A DNA stretch of 64,000 bases from DATFDN01 sp963818885. GTDB lineage: Bacteria > Pseudomonadota > Alphaproteobacteria > Acetobacterales > Acetobacteraceae. Made by a program: the position numbers and the translations under genes. Of the stretch, positions 24,897-33,088 are shown piece after piece. Each line of letters starts with the position of its first letter. Position 1 is the first letter of the stretch. The notes beneath the pieces were generated by a model, which worked only from the letters and a program-made list of their open reading frames with translations, was not told where the DNA came from and did no database searches. The DNA is taken from assembly GCA_963818885.1 (NCBI GenBank), contig CAWFTP010000001.1, positions 310,001 to 374,000 on the forward strand. The letters are read 5' to 3'.

Positions 24897-25903
24897 TCCC
24901 GACGCTTGCGGTGACCATGGGCGATCCCGCCGGGATCGGACCGGAGATCATCCTCAAGGCGTGCCGGCGCCTGGCGCCGCGGGTTACGGCGGGTGAACTG
25001 CAACTGCTGGTCATCGGCCATCGCTCCGCGTTGCGCGCGGCAGCCGCGGTGCTGGGGGATGGCGGTGGCATCGCGGAGACGACGGAGGGCGCGGAATGGC
25101 CACCGCTGGCTTTCCTGGCGGCGGGCGAGGAGCATGCGCCGGTAAAATTCGGGGAGGTTTCGGCCGAGGCGGGGCGCTTCGCCTGTCTCGCGGTGGAGCG
25201 CGCGGTGCGCCTCGCGCTCGACAAGCGCGTCGGCGGTATCGTCACCGCGCCGCTCAACAAGGAGGCGCTGAACCGCGCGGGCCACCATTTCGCCGGGCAC
25301 ACCGAGCTGTTGGCGAGCCTTACCGGCGTGCGCGGCTCCGTCATGCTGCTCGCCCATGGCGGGATGCGGGTGAGCCATGTGACCACGCATGTGCCGCTCG
25401 CCGACGTGCCGGGATTGCTGACCGAGGCGCGGCTGCGCCGGGTGATCGACCTGACCCACGCGGCGCTGCGCGACCTGGGGATCGCCCGTCCGCGCATCGC
25501 CGTCGCCGCGCTCAACCCGCACGCCGGAGAGGGCGGGCTGTTCGGCCGCCAGGACATGGACATCAGCGCGCCGGTCATCGCCGAGTATCGGGAGCGCGGC
25601 TACGACGTGAGCGGACCGGTGCCGGGCGACACGGTGTTCGTGAAGCTGCGCGCCGGGCAGTTCGACGCGGTGGTCGCGATGTACCACGACCAGGGCCACA
25701 TCCCGGTCAAGCTGCTGGGCTTCGACGTCGATCCCGCAAGCGGAACATGGCGCGCCCTGTCGGGAGTCAACGTGACACTGGGCCTGCCGATCATCCGCAC
25801 CTCGGTCGACCACGGTACCGCCTTCGACATCGCGGGCACCGGCACGGCGAACGAGGAGAGCCTGATCGAGGCGATCGACTACGCGCTGCGCCTCGCCCGT
25901 TAG
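24893..25903 (+). CDS. pdxA2: 4-hydroxythreonine-4-phosphate dehydrogenase family protein (PdxA2 type)
   Basis: A 336-aa PdxA-family dehydrogenase: MGDPAGIGPEIILKA, GHTELLASLTG (metal His), PHAGEGGLFG, YHDQGHIPVKLLGFD and RTSVDHGTAFDIAG. With DUF1537 kinases, PdxA2 oxidises threonate- or erythronate-4-phosphate and decarboxylates it to dihydroxyacetone phosphate. The start overlaps the kinase stop by 4 bp. The catabolic pairing argues against a role in pyridoxal phosphate synthesis, though that cannot be excluded. Confidence 0.9.
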   Translation: MIPTLAVTMGDPAGIGPEIILKACRRLAPRVTAGELQLLVIGHRSALRAAAAVLGDGGGIAETTEGAEWPPLAFLAAGEEHAPVKFGEVSAEAGRFACLAVERAVRLALDKRVGGIVTAPLNKEALNRAGHHFAGHTELLASLTGVRGSVMLLAHGGMRVSHVTTHVPLADVPGLLTEARLRRVIDLTHAALRDLGIARPRIAVAALNPHAGEGGLFGRQDMDISAPVIAEYRERGYDVSGPVPGDTVFVKLRAGQFDAVVAMYHDQGHIPVKLLGFDVDPASGTWRALSGVNVTLGLPIIRTSVDHGTAFDIAGTGTANEESLIEAIDYALRLAR

Positions 25904-26628
25904 TACGTCGCCCGCCCGCCGGAAATGTCGAACACCGCCCCGGTCGAGAACGAGCACTCTTCGGAGGCGAGCCAGCACGCCATCGAGGCGATCTCGTCGA
26001 CCAGCCCGAAGCGCCCCATCGGGATCTTGCCCAGCATGAACTGGATCTGTGTCTCGCTCATCTGCGAGAACAGCGGTGTGCGCACGGCAGCGGGCGTGAT
26101 GCAGTTCACCCGCACGTTGGTCGCCGCCAGCTCCTTGCCGAGCGACTTGGTCAGCCCGATCACTCCCGCTTTCGACGCCGAGTAGGCGGCGGCGTTTGGA
26201 TTGCCCTCCTTGCCGGCGATCGAGGCGATGTTGACGACGCGCCCGTACTCGCCGCGCAGCATGAACGGGATGACGGCGCGGCAGGCGTAGTAGACGCCGT
26301 TGAGGTTGACCGCGATCACCCGGTCCCAGTCGGCGACGCGATACTCCCAGGACGGCGTGTTCGGCCCGGTGATCCCGGCCGACGCGACCAGTATGTCGAT
26401 CCCGCCCAGCGCCGCCGCGCTCGCATCCGCCGCGCGCTGCACCGCCTCCGCATCGGTGACGTCGAGCCGCACGCTGTGCTCGGCCTCGGCCCTGCCGAGC
26501 GCCGCCGCATCGGCATCCCAGACGCTGACCCGCGCGCCCTCGGCCCGCAGGCGGGCCGCGATTCCCAAGCCGATCCCGGAGACCCCGCCGGTCACGACGG
26601 CGCGGCGGTCGGCGAAGCGGTTCGGCAT
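25900..26628 (-). CDS. SDR family oxidoreductase
   Basis: A 242-aa classical SDR: TGGVSGIGLGIAARL, ASAGITGPN, NIASIAGKEGN with the catalytic Ser, YSASKAG (Tyr-x3-Lys), and terminal DISGGRATY. ATG 26628 is chosen for the normal N-terminus. Its stop overlaps the pdxA2 stop region from the opposite strand. It probably oxidises a hydroxy acid or sugar feeding the adjacent acid-sugar cluster; the convergent orientation means separate regulation. Confidence 0.9.
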   Translation of the reverse strand: MPNRFADRRAVVTGGVSGIGLGIAARLRAEGARVSVWDADAAALGRAEAEHSVRLDVTDAEAVQRAADASAAALGGIDILVASAGITGPNTPSWEYRVADWDRVIAVNLNGVYYACRAVIPFMLRGEYGRVVNIASIAGKEGNPNAAAYSASKAGVIGLTKSLGKELAATNVRVNCITPAAVRTPLFSQMSETQIQFMLGKIPMGRFGLVDEIASMACWLASEECSFSTGAVFDISGGRATY

Positions 26629-26713
26629 CTGTCTTCCCCCTTGTCCTGGTGCGCCGAAATGTGCCGCCATACGGCCCGAGCGCAATAGCGCCCACCCCGA
26701 AAGGAGCACGCCC

Positions 26714-27094
26714 ATGCCGCACGGCACATTCGTCTGGAACGAGCTGCTGACCCGCGATGTCGAGGCCGCCAAGGCATTCTACGCCCGCGTCGTCGGCTGG
26801 ACCTTCAAGCCAATGCCGATGCCCGAGGGTGGCACGTACTGGCTCGCCGAGATCGACGGCAAGCCGGTCGCCGGCATCATGGCGATGCCGCCGGACATGC
26901 CGCCCCACGTGCCGCCGCACTGGTTCGAGTATCTCGAGGTGGACGACGTGGACGCCCGCCTCAAGCTGATCATGGAGGCCGGGGGCGCGATGATGCGCTC
27001 GTCCTTCGACGTCCCGGATGTCGGCCGCCTCGGCTTCGCTACCGACAGCACCGGGGCCGCCCTCGGCCTGATGACGCCGGAGCCGAGGACCTGA
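26714..27094 (+). CDS. VOC family protein (glyoxalase-like)
   Basis: A 126-aa protein after AAGGAG. HGTFVWNELLTRDVEAAKAF, WTFKPMPMPEGGTYWLAEI and HWFEYLEVDDVDA are typical of the vicinal oxygen chelate fold, CHU-type subgroup. Such proteins are metal-dependent enzymes or binding proteins. Divergent from the SDR gene with an 85-bp gap. The substrate is unknown. Confidence 0.85.
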   Translation: MPHGTFVWNELLTRDVEAAKAFYARVVGWTFKPMPMPEGGTYWLAEIDGKPVAGIMAMPPDMPPHVPPHWFEYLEVDDVDARLKLIMEAGGAMMRSSFDVPDVGRLGFATDSTGAALGLMTPEPRT

Positions 27095-27139
27095 ACAAGC
27101 GGGGTTAGATCGAGTCCGGTACGGATCTACGCGGGCGTC

Positions 27140-27670
27140 TCAGTCGGCCGCCATCGCGTGCTTGGCCTCGTCGAGCGCGCCCATGCACGCGCTGTCGTTG
27201 TTCCGATCGAGGCTCCGGGCGCGATCGAGGGCGGCGGTAATCTTCTGCACCTTGTCCTCCGCCGCGGCAGCCTCCGGCGTTCCGTTCCGAGCGGCCTCGG
27301 CCTGCGTCGGCCGACCCTGCTGCTGCAGCCGGGCATCTTGCGACGAGGCGGCCGACCCGGTGGTCGCCTGCCCTACCGCGCCGGTCGGGCCGATATGGCC
27401 CGCGCCTGCCCCGTTTGGTGACTGGTTTGCTGACTGGCGAACCTCGGCGGGGCTGCGCGACGCTTCCGGCGTGTTGCGCACCGACGATCCAGCCTCGGAG
27501 ATCTCACGGCTCACCCCGCTCTTTCCGCCCGTGGCCAGCACCGGCCCGGCACCGGCGTCGCGGCTGCTGAGTGTCTGTTGGAGCGCGTCAATCTGCTGCG
27601 AGCAGGGGCCCGCAAACGCTGTTCCGATCGTCAACGCCGCAACCGCACTGCTCACCAAAAGCCATTTCAT
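27140..27670 (-). CDS. Exported hypothetical protein
   Basis: A 176-aa protein with signal peptide MKWLLVSSAVAALTIGTAFA and cleavage before GPCSQQ. The mature protein begins with a helical QQIDALQQTLSSRD, has a Ser/Gly/Ala-rich middle, and ends in KVQKITAALDRARSLDRNND containing one Cys (SACMGALD). I recognise no family; related-looking proteins are periplasmic. ATG 27670 is favoured by the signal peptide and a GGGAGAG site. Confidence 0.7.
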   Translation of the reverse strand: MKWLLVSSAVAALTIGTAFAGPCSQQIDALQQTLSSRDAGAGPVLATGGKSGVSREISEAGSSVRNTPEASRSPAEVRQSANQSPNGAGAGHIGPTGAVGQATTGSAASSQDARLQQQGRPTQAEAARNGTPEAAAAEDKVQKITAALDRARSLDRNNDSACMGALDEAKHAMAAD

Positions 27671-27764
27671 CGGCGCTCTCCCCTCTTCCGAAGCGAGAAC
27701 CCCCGGTCCGGCCGCCGGTTTCCTGGGCAGGCCTGTCTGGTCCGGCGCGCCTGGGCTCAACCCG

Positions 27765-27931
27765 CGCTCACCAGCTCCGCATAGCTGCCCGCGCCCATGT
27801 CGCCGTCCGCGAAGATGCCGCGCTCGGCGATCCAGGCGAACGTCGCCTCGTACATCTCCCGCGTGTAGCGCTCGAACACCAGCCGCTCGCTTGCAGCCGG
27901 AAATGCGGCTCGATGACGAACGGCTTTGCCA
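27765..27931 (-). pseudogene. Gene fragment, possibly the C-terminal tail of an ABC substrate-binding protein
   Basis: The minus strand reads MAKPFVIEPHFRLQ, then after a frame change RLVFERYTREMYEATFAWIA and ERGIFADGDMGAGSYAELV before a stop. The second part resembles the end of NMT1/THI5-like substrate-binding proteins, though this is recognition by eye. No complete gene surrounds it. The rest of the interval 27671-28122 has no gene I can support. Confidence 0.35.
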
Positions 27932-28122
27932 TGGCGTGCTCCTAGCGATGCGCAGGGCCGGCAGTTGGACCGGATCGCGGCCGCTCCGCAAGCACGGACA
28001 CCGGCTGTTGGGAACGCCTCCCGCCGCAGCGCGCAGCGCCACCAGGACGGGAACGACGATCATTCCGACCTTCCACAATGCGGCATCTTGCGGGTAAGCA
28101 AATCGAATGGAGGCAAACAACC

Positions 28123-28911
28123 ATGGCAACGCAGGGCATCCGGTTCGCGGACGGCGCTAGCTACGAGCGAATGATGGGGACGTGGAGCCGGCTCGTCGGC
28201 GACGTGTTCCTCGCCTGGTTGGAGCCGCAACCGCAGCAGCGGTGGATCGACGTTGGGTGTGGCAATGGTGCCTTCACTGAGCTGCTCGTCGAGCGGTGTG
28301 CGCCAACGGAGGTTCAGGGGATCGACCCTTCCGAGGAGCAACTGGCTTTTGCACGCATGCGGCCAGCCGCGCGCTTGGCCGAGTTTCAGCAAGGCAATGC
28401 GATGGCGCTGCCTTTCTCCGAAGAGAGATTCGATGCCGCAGTCATGGCATTGGTGATCTTTTACGCTCCCGAGCCGGCCAAGGCCGTTGCCGAGCTGTCT
28501 CGAGTAGTCAGGCGAGGCGGGACTGTCGCGACCTATGTATGGGATACGGAGGGCGGTGGGTCTCCTACATACCCGGTGCTTGCGGAAATGCGCTCAATGG
28601 GCCTCACGCATCCGACCCCGCCTAGCGTTGCGGCCTCACGGATGGACGTTTTGTTGGACTTGTGGACCGGAGCAGGACTTCAGGCGATCAAGGCGCGCGA
28701 GATGGTGGTGCAACGCACGTATGCTGACTTCAACGATTTCTGGACTACGACTTTGTTGCAGCCAAGCGTCGGCCCGGCCGTAGCCGCGCTACCGTCCCAC
28801 GATGCCGAACAACTCCGAGTCCGCGTAAAGTCACGCCTCGCGCCCGGCTTGGATGGCAGCATAATCTGCACTGCACGTGCGAATGCGATTATCGGCTGTA
28901 AACCAACATAG
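28123..28911 (+). CDS. Class I SAM-dependent methyltransferase
   Basis: A 262-aa methyltransferase with motif I WIDVGCGNGAFTELLV, an acidic residue in GIDPSEEQLAFA, NAMALPFSEERFDAAVMAL and a later LSRVVRRGGTVATYVWD. ATG 28123 lies behind GGAGG. Such Methyltransf_11-type enzymes methylate small molecules. Codon use is somewhat less GC-rich than the metabolic genes. No operon partner is evident. Confidence 0.87.
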   Translation: MATQGIRFADGASYERMMGTWSRLVGDVFLAWLEPQPQQRWIDVGCGNGAFTELLVERCAPTEVQGIDPSEEQLAFARMRPAARLAEFQQGNAMALPFSEERFDAAVMALVIFYAPEPAKAVAELSRVVRRGGTVATYVWDTEGGGSPTYPVLAEMRSMGLTHPTPPSVAASRMDVLLDLWTGAGLQAIKAREMVVQRTYADFNDFWTTTLLQPSVGPAVAALPSHDAEQLRVRVKSRLAPGLDGSIICTARANAIIGCKPT

Positions 28912-28946
28912 GAGAGGTGGAACATCGACCCGCCCCTATGCAGATT

Positions 28947-29399
28947 TCAAGAATTATGCAGCGCCTCGATCCGCCACTCTATTGCCTCCGAGGCATGTGG
29001 ACGGCGACCAATGACATTGGCCGCGAGACATTTGCCGGGCTTCTCAGCCGCGCGGATTTCGGCCCATCCGATCCCTGAGAGCGGAATTTTGATGCGCCAG
29101 CCCCAAGGATGCTCTTGCTTGCCTTGGCGCTTCCAACTCAGATAAATGAACCGCGCCCTGGCCGGCCCATGCGCAAACGTGCCCCGGAAGACCGGCTTGT
29201 CTGCGCCGTCGCCTTCGCTGACTTCAAGGATCAAGTCGAAGTTCCGCGCTTCTCCCGGTTGTGTAAGTCCGGGGTGGACTTCACCCTTTGCGTCCTGCAA
29301 GCCAAAGCGCAATGGCTCGTTCAACGGTGCGCCGGGCTGCACACCGTTGTGGATCAGGCGGACGTGAATCTGTCGCTTCGCGGACGGGACGGTCGCCAT
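28947..29399 (-). CDS. DUF5990-like protein
   Basis: A 150-aa protein: QIHVRLIHNGVQPGAP, LRFGLQDAKGEVHPGL, PVFRGTFAHGPARARFIYLS and RRIKIPL-like WRIKIPLSGIGWAEI. This matches the pattern I associate with DUF5990, a small beta-rich family of unknown function. It is convergent with the methyltransferase and divergent from the recombinase, at the edge of the mobile region. Confidence 0.65.
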   Translation of the reverse strand: MATVPSAKRQIHVRLIHNGVQPGAPLNEPLRFGLQDAKGEVHPGLTQPGEARNFDLILEVSEGDGADKPVFRGTFAHGPARARFIYLSWKRQGKQEHPWGWRIKIPLSGIGWAEIRAAEKPGKCLAANVIGRRPHASEAIEWRIEALHNS

Positions 29400-29507
29400 G
29401 CGTCATCCTATCACGGCCTCGTTGCCGAGCGCCAACGTGCGGAAGTCAAGACTTTCGGGCATTTTGGTTGACCCCTTACCATCAATGGGTTACAAAGCCC
29501 GCAAGAT

Positions 29508-30077
29508 ATGCCCGAAAAGAACCCGCAAAACCGCCGCGTTGGCTATGCCCGCGTCAGCACCTACGGCCAGACCCTTGGCGCGCAGCTTGACCAGCTACGC
29601 GGGGCGGGGTGCCGCCAGATTTACCGGGAGAAGGTGACAGGCGCGCGAGCCGACCGGCGCGAGTTGCTGCGGCTCTTGAAAGCCATCGGCCCCGGCGACG
29701 TGGTGACGGTGACGCGCATCGACCGGCTGGCGCGCAGCACCTTTGACCTGTTCGCCATCGTCAAGCAGATCGCGGACGTCAAGGCGCAATTCCGGTCACT
29801 GGCGGAGCCGTGGGCCGATACCGGCAGTAGCACCGGGCGCTTGATGATTGCCCTTCTCGGCGGGCTAGCGGACGTGGAGCGCGACCTTATCCGCACCCGC
29901 ACGGCGGAAGGCCGCGAGCGGGCCAAGGCGCGCGGGCAGCACATGGGCCGACCGCCCAAGCTCACCCCGCAGCAGCAGAAGGAAGCGCGGCGGCGGCGGG
30001 CCGAGGGCGCGACGCTCAAGGAACTGGCGAAAAGCTACAATGTCGGACGGGCGACGATTTCAAGGCTCACGGTGTGA
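29508..30077 (+). CDS. Serine recombinase / resolvase family protein
   Basis: A 189-aa resolvase-invertase. The catalytic Ser is in VGYARVSTYGQTLGAQLDQL, followed by VTRIDRLARSTFDLF and MIALLGGLADVERDLIRTRT, and a C-terminal helix-turn-helix (GATLKELAKSYNVGRATISR). It catalyses site-specific DNA strand exchange. Its stop overlaps the next gene (the membrane protein split by the second IS) by 4 bp. It marks the region as mobile. Confidence 0.92.
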   Translation: MPEKNPQNRRVGYARVSTYGQTLGAQLDQLRGAGCRQIYREKVTGARADRRELLRLLKAIGPGDVVTVTRIDRLARSTFDLFAIVKQIADVKAQFRSLAEPWADTGSSTGRLMIALLGGLADVERDLIRTRTAEGRERAKARGQHMGRPPKLTPQQQKEARRRRAEGATLKELAKSYNVGRATISRLTV

Positions 30078-30308
30078 CTGTGCTTTGGGACCTCTTGGCC
30101 CAATTCAAAAAAATGCTTTCAAAACTTCCTTCCTTTGACCCGGGTTGGGCCGCGCTATTAGCGGGAATCTTGGCCCTAATTGCGGGTCTTCTTGTCTATC
30201 GTGCGGCTATGTCTTCCAGAAGCGATGCGCAGAGGCGGGAAAGAGAGAAAGAGCGGCAGCGTAGGCTCAATCTATGGAGATTATCCCCTTGACGCATGTA
30301 GGTTCCAC

Positions 30309-30704
30309 CTAACGCCGAGTGCGGATAACCGACGATAGTATTTCAATGTGAAGGCGCCGAGGGCGCCCTTCCCCTATGACCCACTCGTGCTCGATGAGAG
30401 ACATAGCCCCTCTGATCCGGTCGGCGCCTTCCCGCTCCTCACACATCATCTGAATAAAACTCAGCGTGGCGAATCGGGCGTTTGAAATGCTGTTCGCCCG
30501 CGCGATCTGCCGCATGTCGCGATCAAAGGCCACGAGAATGCAGTCATTGACCTGCGCGTCAACGCAGACCTTCTGATCTGGATCACGGGGCATGAGCGTT
30601 CGATTCCCGTATATCACGTAGTGCCCGGCCTCCTCGAAAGCGAGGCCAACCGAGTTAGGAACTCCTTGATCAAGAAATAGCCTAAGTCGGACGGGAACGT
30701 TCAC
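30309..30704 (-). CDS. DUF5615-type PIN-like toxin
   Basis: A 131-aa protein. The N-terminal RLRLFLDQGVPNSVGLAF and the segment DAQVNDCILVAFDRDMRQIA match the Mut7-C/PIN-like DUF5615 group (VapC45-like), with acidic residues at the expected sites. It overlaps the upstream DUF433-type gene by 4 bp, the standard arrangement of this toxin-antitoxin type. Carried inside the second IS1595-type element. Confidence 0.8.
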   Translation of the reverse strand: MNVPVRLRLFLDQGVPNSVGLAFEEAGHYVIYGNRTLMPRDPDQKVCVDAQVNDCILVAFDRDMRQIARANSISNARFATLSFIQMMCEEREGADRIRGAMSLIEHEWVIGEGRPRRLHIEILSSVIRTRR

Positions 30705-31334
30705 GCCGCCTTAAGGTCGGCGGCTATGGCTGCTTCGATGTCCTCATGCGTGAGCGAGGGATACTCTTGGATGATTTGCTGCGTCGAAAATCCTGCGTCG
30801 GCGAAGCTCTTGATCGCCCTTACCGGAATCCGAGTCCCAGCGATCACGAGAGCGTTGTGTGCGACGTAGCGATGCCTTTCAAAGCGGCCTAGGTCATCCG
30901 CGCTACGCTTCCGCATTTCAGCGACGCTGTTGGCTACGTCTCTCTCCACCTCAACCAAAGGGAACAGCACGTATTGTTTTCCTACTACCTCGCGATCACG
31001 GCCGGTTTCAGGCTCAGTGAAATGAACCTTCCTGTTCCAGACCCATAGCTTGATATCGGACCAAGGTGTCTGTGTGTAGCGGGACAACTCGCCAGCTACA
31101 CGGCGTAGCTCGGGAAACGAGACCCCGTGGCGCCCTCTAAGTTCGCTGATGGTGCGAAGGCCAACTACGTCTTTGAACGAATAGATGCGCGAATAGGGCG
31201 ATTTGCGATTGTCGTCGGCGTAGTGGGGGGCAAAGAATCCCCTCCCTGTCCCACCGCGCAAGCTGGGACATGCTAAGGCCGGTCAGGCGCACCACTTCCC
31301 GCGCAAGGAAGGTGGAGTGGACATTCTCAGACAT
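30701..31334 (-). pseudogene. DUF433-type antitoxin, frameshifted
   Basis: The start at 31334 encodes a MerR-like DNA-binding helix (FLAREVVRLTGLSMSQLARW). Near 31240 a run of four G shifts the frame; with three G the sequence would continue DREGFFAPHYADDNRKSPYS into the rest of the protein. The C-terminal part carries the DUF433 motif: ALVIAGTRIPVRAIKSF, FSTQQIIQEYPSLTHEDIEA. As read, the DNA-binding N-terminus is detached. It is the partner of the DUF5615 toxin that follows. Confidence 0.75.
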
Positions 31335-31384
31335 GCTACACCTCCCTTCTGGGGTTGCTCATGGCACCCTAACGCAAAGGCTGG

Positions 31385-31633
31385 ATGGAAGCCACAGGGA
31401 ACAAGGTATTGTTATCATTGTCAGATGCCCTAGCAGAAGGGCGCTTGGACGAGTTCATCCTCCAAGAGGAGGCGCGCGGCGTCGGCCCGATCGCCCGAGC
31501 CGATTTAGACCGCGCCCTGGCCTCCGTCATTAAAGGTGAGCAATCAGCAGATCGAACATCGCGTTCCCGATCGCGCGGTGGTTTGACCGGAACGCAAACT
31601 CGGAAAGATAGCGGTCCATATACTTCGCGCTGA
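31385..31633 (+). CDS. Small hypothetical protein between cargo and transposase
   Basis: Up to 82 aa. The first 50 residues (LSLSDALAEGRLDEFILQEE, then ARGVGPIARADLDRAL) resemble short proteins that recur beside IS1595-type transposases. The C-terminal part overlaps the transposase 3' end on the other strand and is basic and low-complexity, so the real protein may be shorter in other copies. Function unknown. Confidence 0.5.
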   Translation: MEATGNKVLLSLSDALAEGRLDEFILQEEARGVGPIARADLDRALASVIKGEQSADRTSRSRSRGGLTGTQTRKDSGPYTSR

Positions 31634-32444
31634 CGTGGATGTGCGTGCTCGCGATGGAGTTCTTGAACAGCCGCCAGAACGTCTCGACCGTGTTGGTGTG
31701 ATGCGTCACATCATGGCGGTAATCGTAGTAGGCGAACTCGCCGGCACCGTGCTTCACCATCCCATGCTTGAACCCGTCGCCAGTTAGTAAGCCGTAGCTC
31801 ATCAGTTCATCGGTCGAGACCGTTGCACCCGGCTCTACGCTGCGTGTCACAACGGCCCGAAGCGTGGCCTTCTTGATATCGGGGATGACCTCCGCCTGCA
31901 TCCGGCCACCACGTTCCTTGAGGCCCATCACGATCGTCTTGCCAGCCGCTCCGCGCCCGCGCTTGCCGGGGTGATGGCCGCCGACATAAGCCTCATCAAG
32001 CTCCACATGGCCGCGAAGCATTCCGTCGCCGTCCGCCTTCTCCATGAGCTTGCGGATTTGGTCGCCGATCCGCCATGCCGTCTTGTAGGTCACGCCTAGC
32101 GTGCGCTGTAGTTCCTTGCCGCTCACACCGTGCCGCGTAGCGACGAAGAGGTAGATCGCATAGAACCAGATTTGCAGTGGCGTGCGCGTGTCCTGGAAGA
32201 TCGTCCCGGCGCACGGATATACATGGTGGCCGCAGTGCGCGCACGCGTAGGCCGGACGGTTCTTTAGCCGGTGGAACGTCGAGAGGTTGAGGCACTTGTC
32301 GCACGGATGCCGCATGCCGTAGCGGACCTCCATGACGTGATCCAGGCAGGCATCGTCACTCGGGAAGCGGGCGAAGAACTCGCGGACGGAGAGGGCTTGG
32401 ACCTGGCTCGGGTTCTTCGCTGCGGCGCGGCGCTTCGTGGGCAT
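31530..32444 (-). CDS. IS1595 family transposase
   Basis: A 304-aa transposase. It has a zinc ribbon (CDKCLNLSTFH, CAHCGHHVYP), a helix-turn-helix GVSGKELQRTLGVTYKTAWR, and catalytic segments VELDEAYVGGH, VSTDELMSYG and HHTNTVETFWRLFKNSI. It looks intact. It is only distantly similar to the transposase at 9923-10873. Confidence 0.93.
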   Translation of the reverse strand: MPTKRRAAAKNPSQVQALSVREFFARFPSDDACLDHVMEVRYGMRHPCDKCLNLSTFHRLKNRPAYACAHCGHHVYPCAGTIFQDTRTPLQIWFYAIYLFVATRHGVSGKELQRTLGVTYKTAWRIGDQIRKLMEKADGDGMLRGHVELDEAYVGGHHPGKRGRGAAGKTIVMGLKERGGRMQAEVIPDIKKATLRAVVTRSVEPGATVSTDELMSYGLLTGDGFKHGMVKHGAGEFAYYDYRHDVTHHTNTVETFWRLFKNSIASTHIHVSAKYMDRYLSEFAFRSNHRAIGNAMFDLLIAHL

Positions 32445-33088
32445 TGGACCTCTCCTATGCCCAGCAGACTACCCTCTCCGCATACCTGCGTCAAGGGGAT
32501 AATCCCCCAATCTATTCCTGAAGGCCGAGCATATGGCTTATTTTTTAATGCGGATTTCCCCATTACGATCAAATGCGGCGCAGCTGTCGTTTTCGGTAGT
32601 GACGCCGGACGGGCAGAGCGTTCCGGGTCACGTGTCCGCCGCCAAGCTTCGTATCCCCCGACCTAGGCAACTTGATGAACTTTGGGAAAATCTATCGGAT
32701 TTTCCACCTGATGCCATTCACGAAATACGTTCTATTACCCAACACTTTGGCCACGCAGAGCAATATCTAGAAGACACCCACGTAGTCCCAGATAACATGC
32801 AATCACCACTGGTCGATTATTATAGCTCAATCGAGGACTCTGCACAAGTGCTTAGCGCAATAATGGCGGGCACCGACCTCATAAAGACCTACTGCGTAGA
32901 AAATCCTGATCGCAATAGGATTCTCTATGGTGATCCTGATGATCAAGGTTGATCTCGGAGCGTAGCGGACTTGGCCGGTTCCGCCCAGCTATGCCGTGCC
33001 GCCGACTTTCCATAAAGCCGGTTCGAAGGCCGTAATCATCATCACCCGACACCACAACGGGTCGCATCGCCACCGACCCGAGTACGTG

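Larger units (their letters stand above)
30276..32507. mobile_element. IS1595-family insertion sequence with toxin-antitoxin cargo (second copy)
   Basis: A 2232-bp element. The terminal repeats share GATTATCCCCTTGACGCA, differing at a few positions at the tips. It is flanked by the 8-bp duplication CAATCTAT at 30268-30275 and 32508-32515. Its ends resemble but are not identical to those of the first element, and its transposase differs, so these are two separate IS1595-type elements. Cargo comprises a DUF5615-type PIN-like gene, a DUF433-type gene and a small ORF. Confidence 0.92.
30074..32952 (+). pseudogene. Membrane protein gene split by IS1595-family element
   Basis: The 5' part (30074-30275, GTG start overlapping the recombinase stop) encodes WAALLAGILALIAGLLVY, one membrane helix, then a basic coiled region (RREREKERQRRLNL). 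The 3' part (32516-32952) continues MAYFLMRISPLRS to YGDPDDQG. Deleting the element plus one 8-bp duplication joins the frames exactly, giving RLNLFLKAEHMAYFLM. The restored protein, about 213 aa, is a single-pass membrane protein with a cytoplasmic domain. No family recognised. The phage-type topology beside a recombinase suggests a mobile-element gene. Confidence 0.8.

Noticed and set aside
24461..26920. An 819-codon open frame on the minus strand over the acid-sugar cluster
   Set aside because: It is antisense to DUF1537, pdxA2 and partly out of frame with the SDR; composition is Arg/Gly/Ala-rich and typical of high-GC shadow frames.
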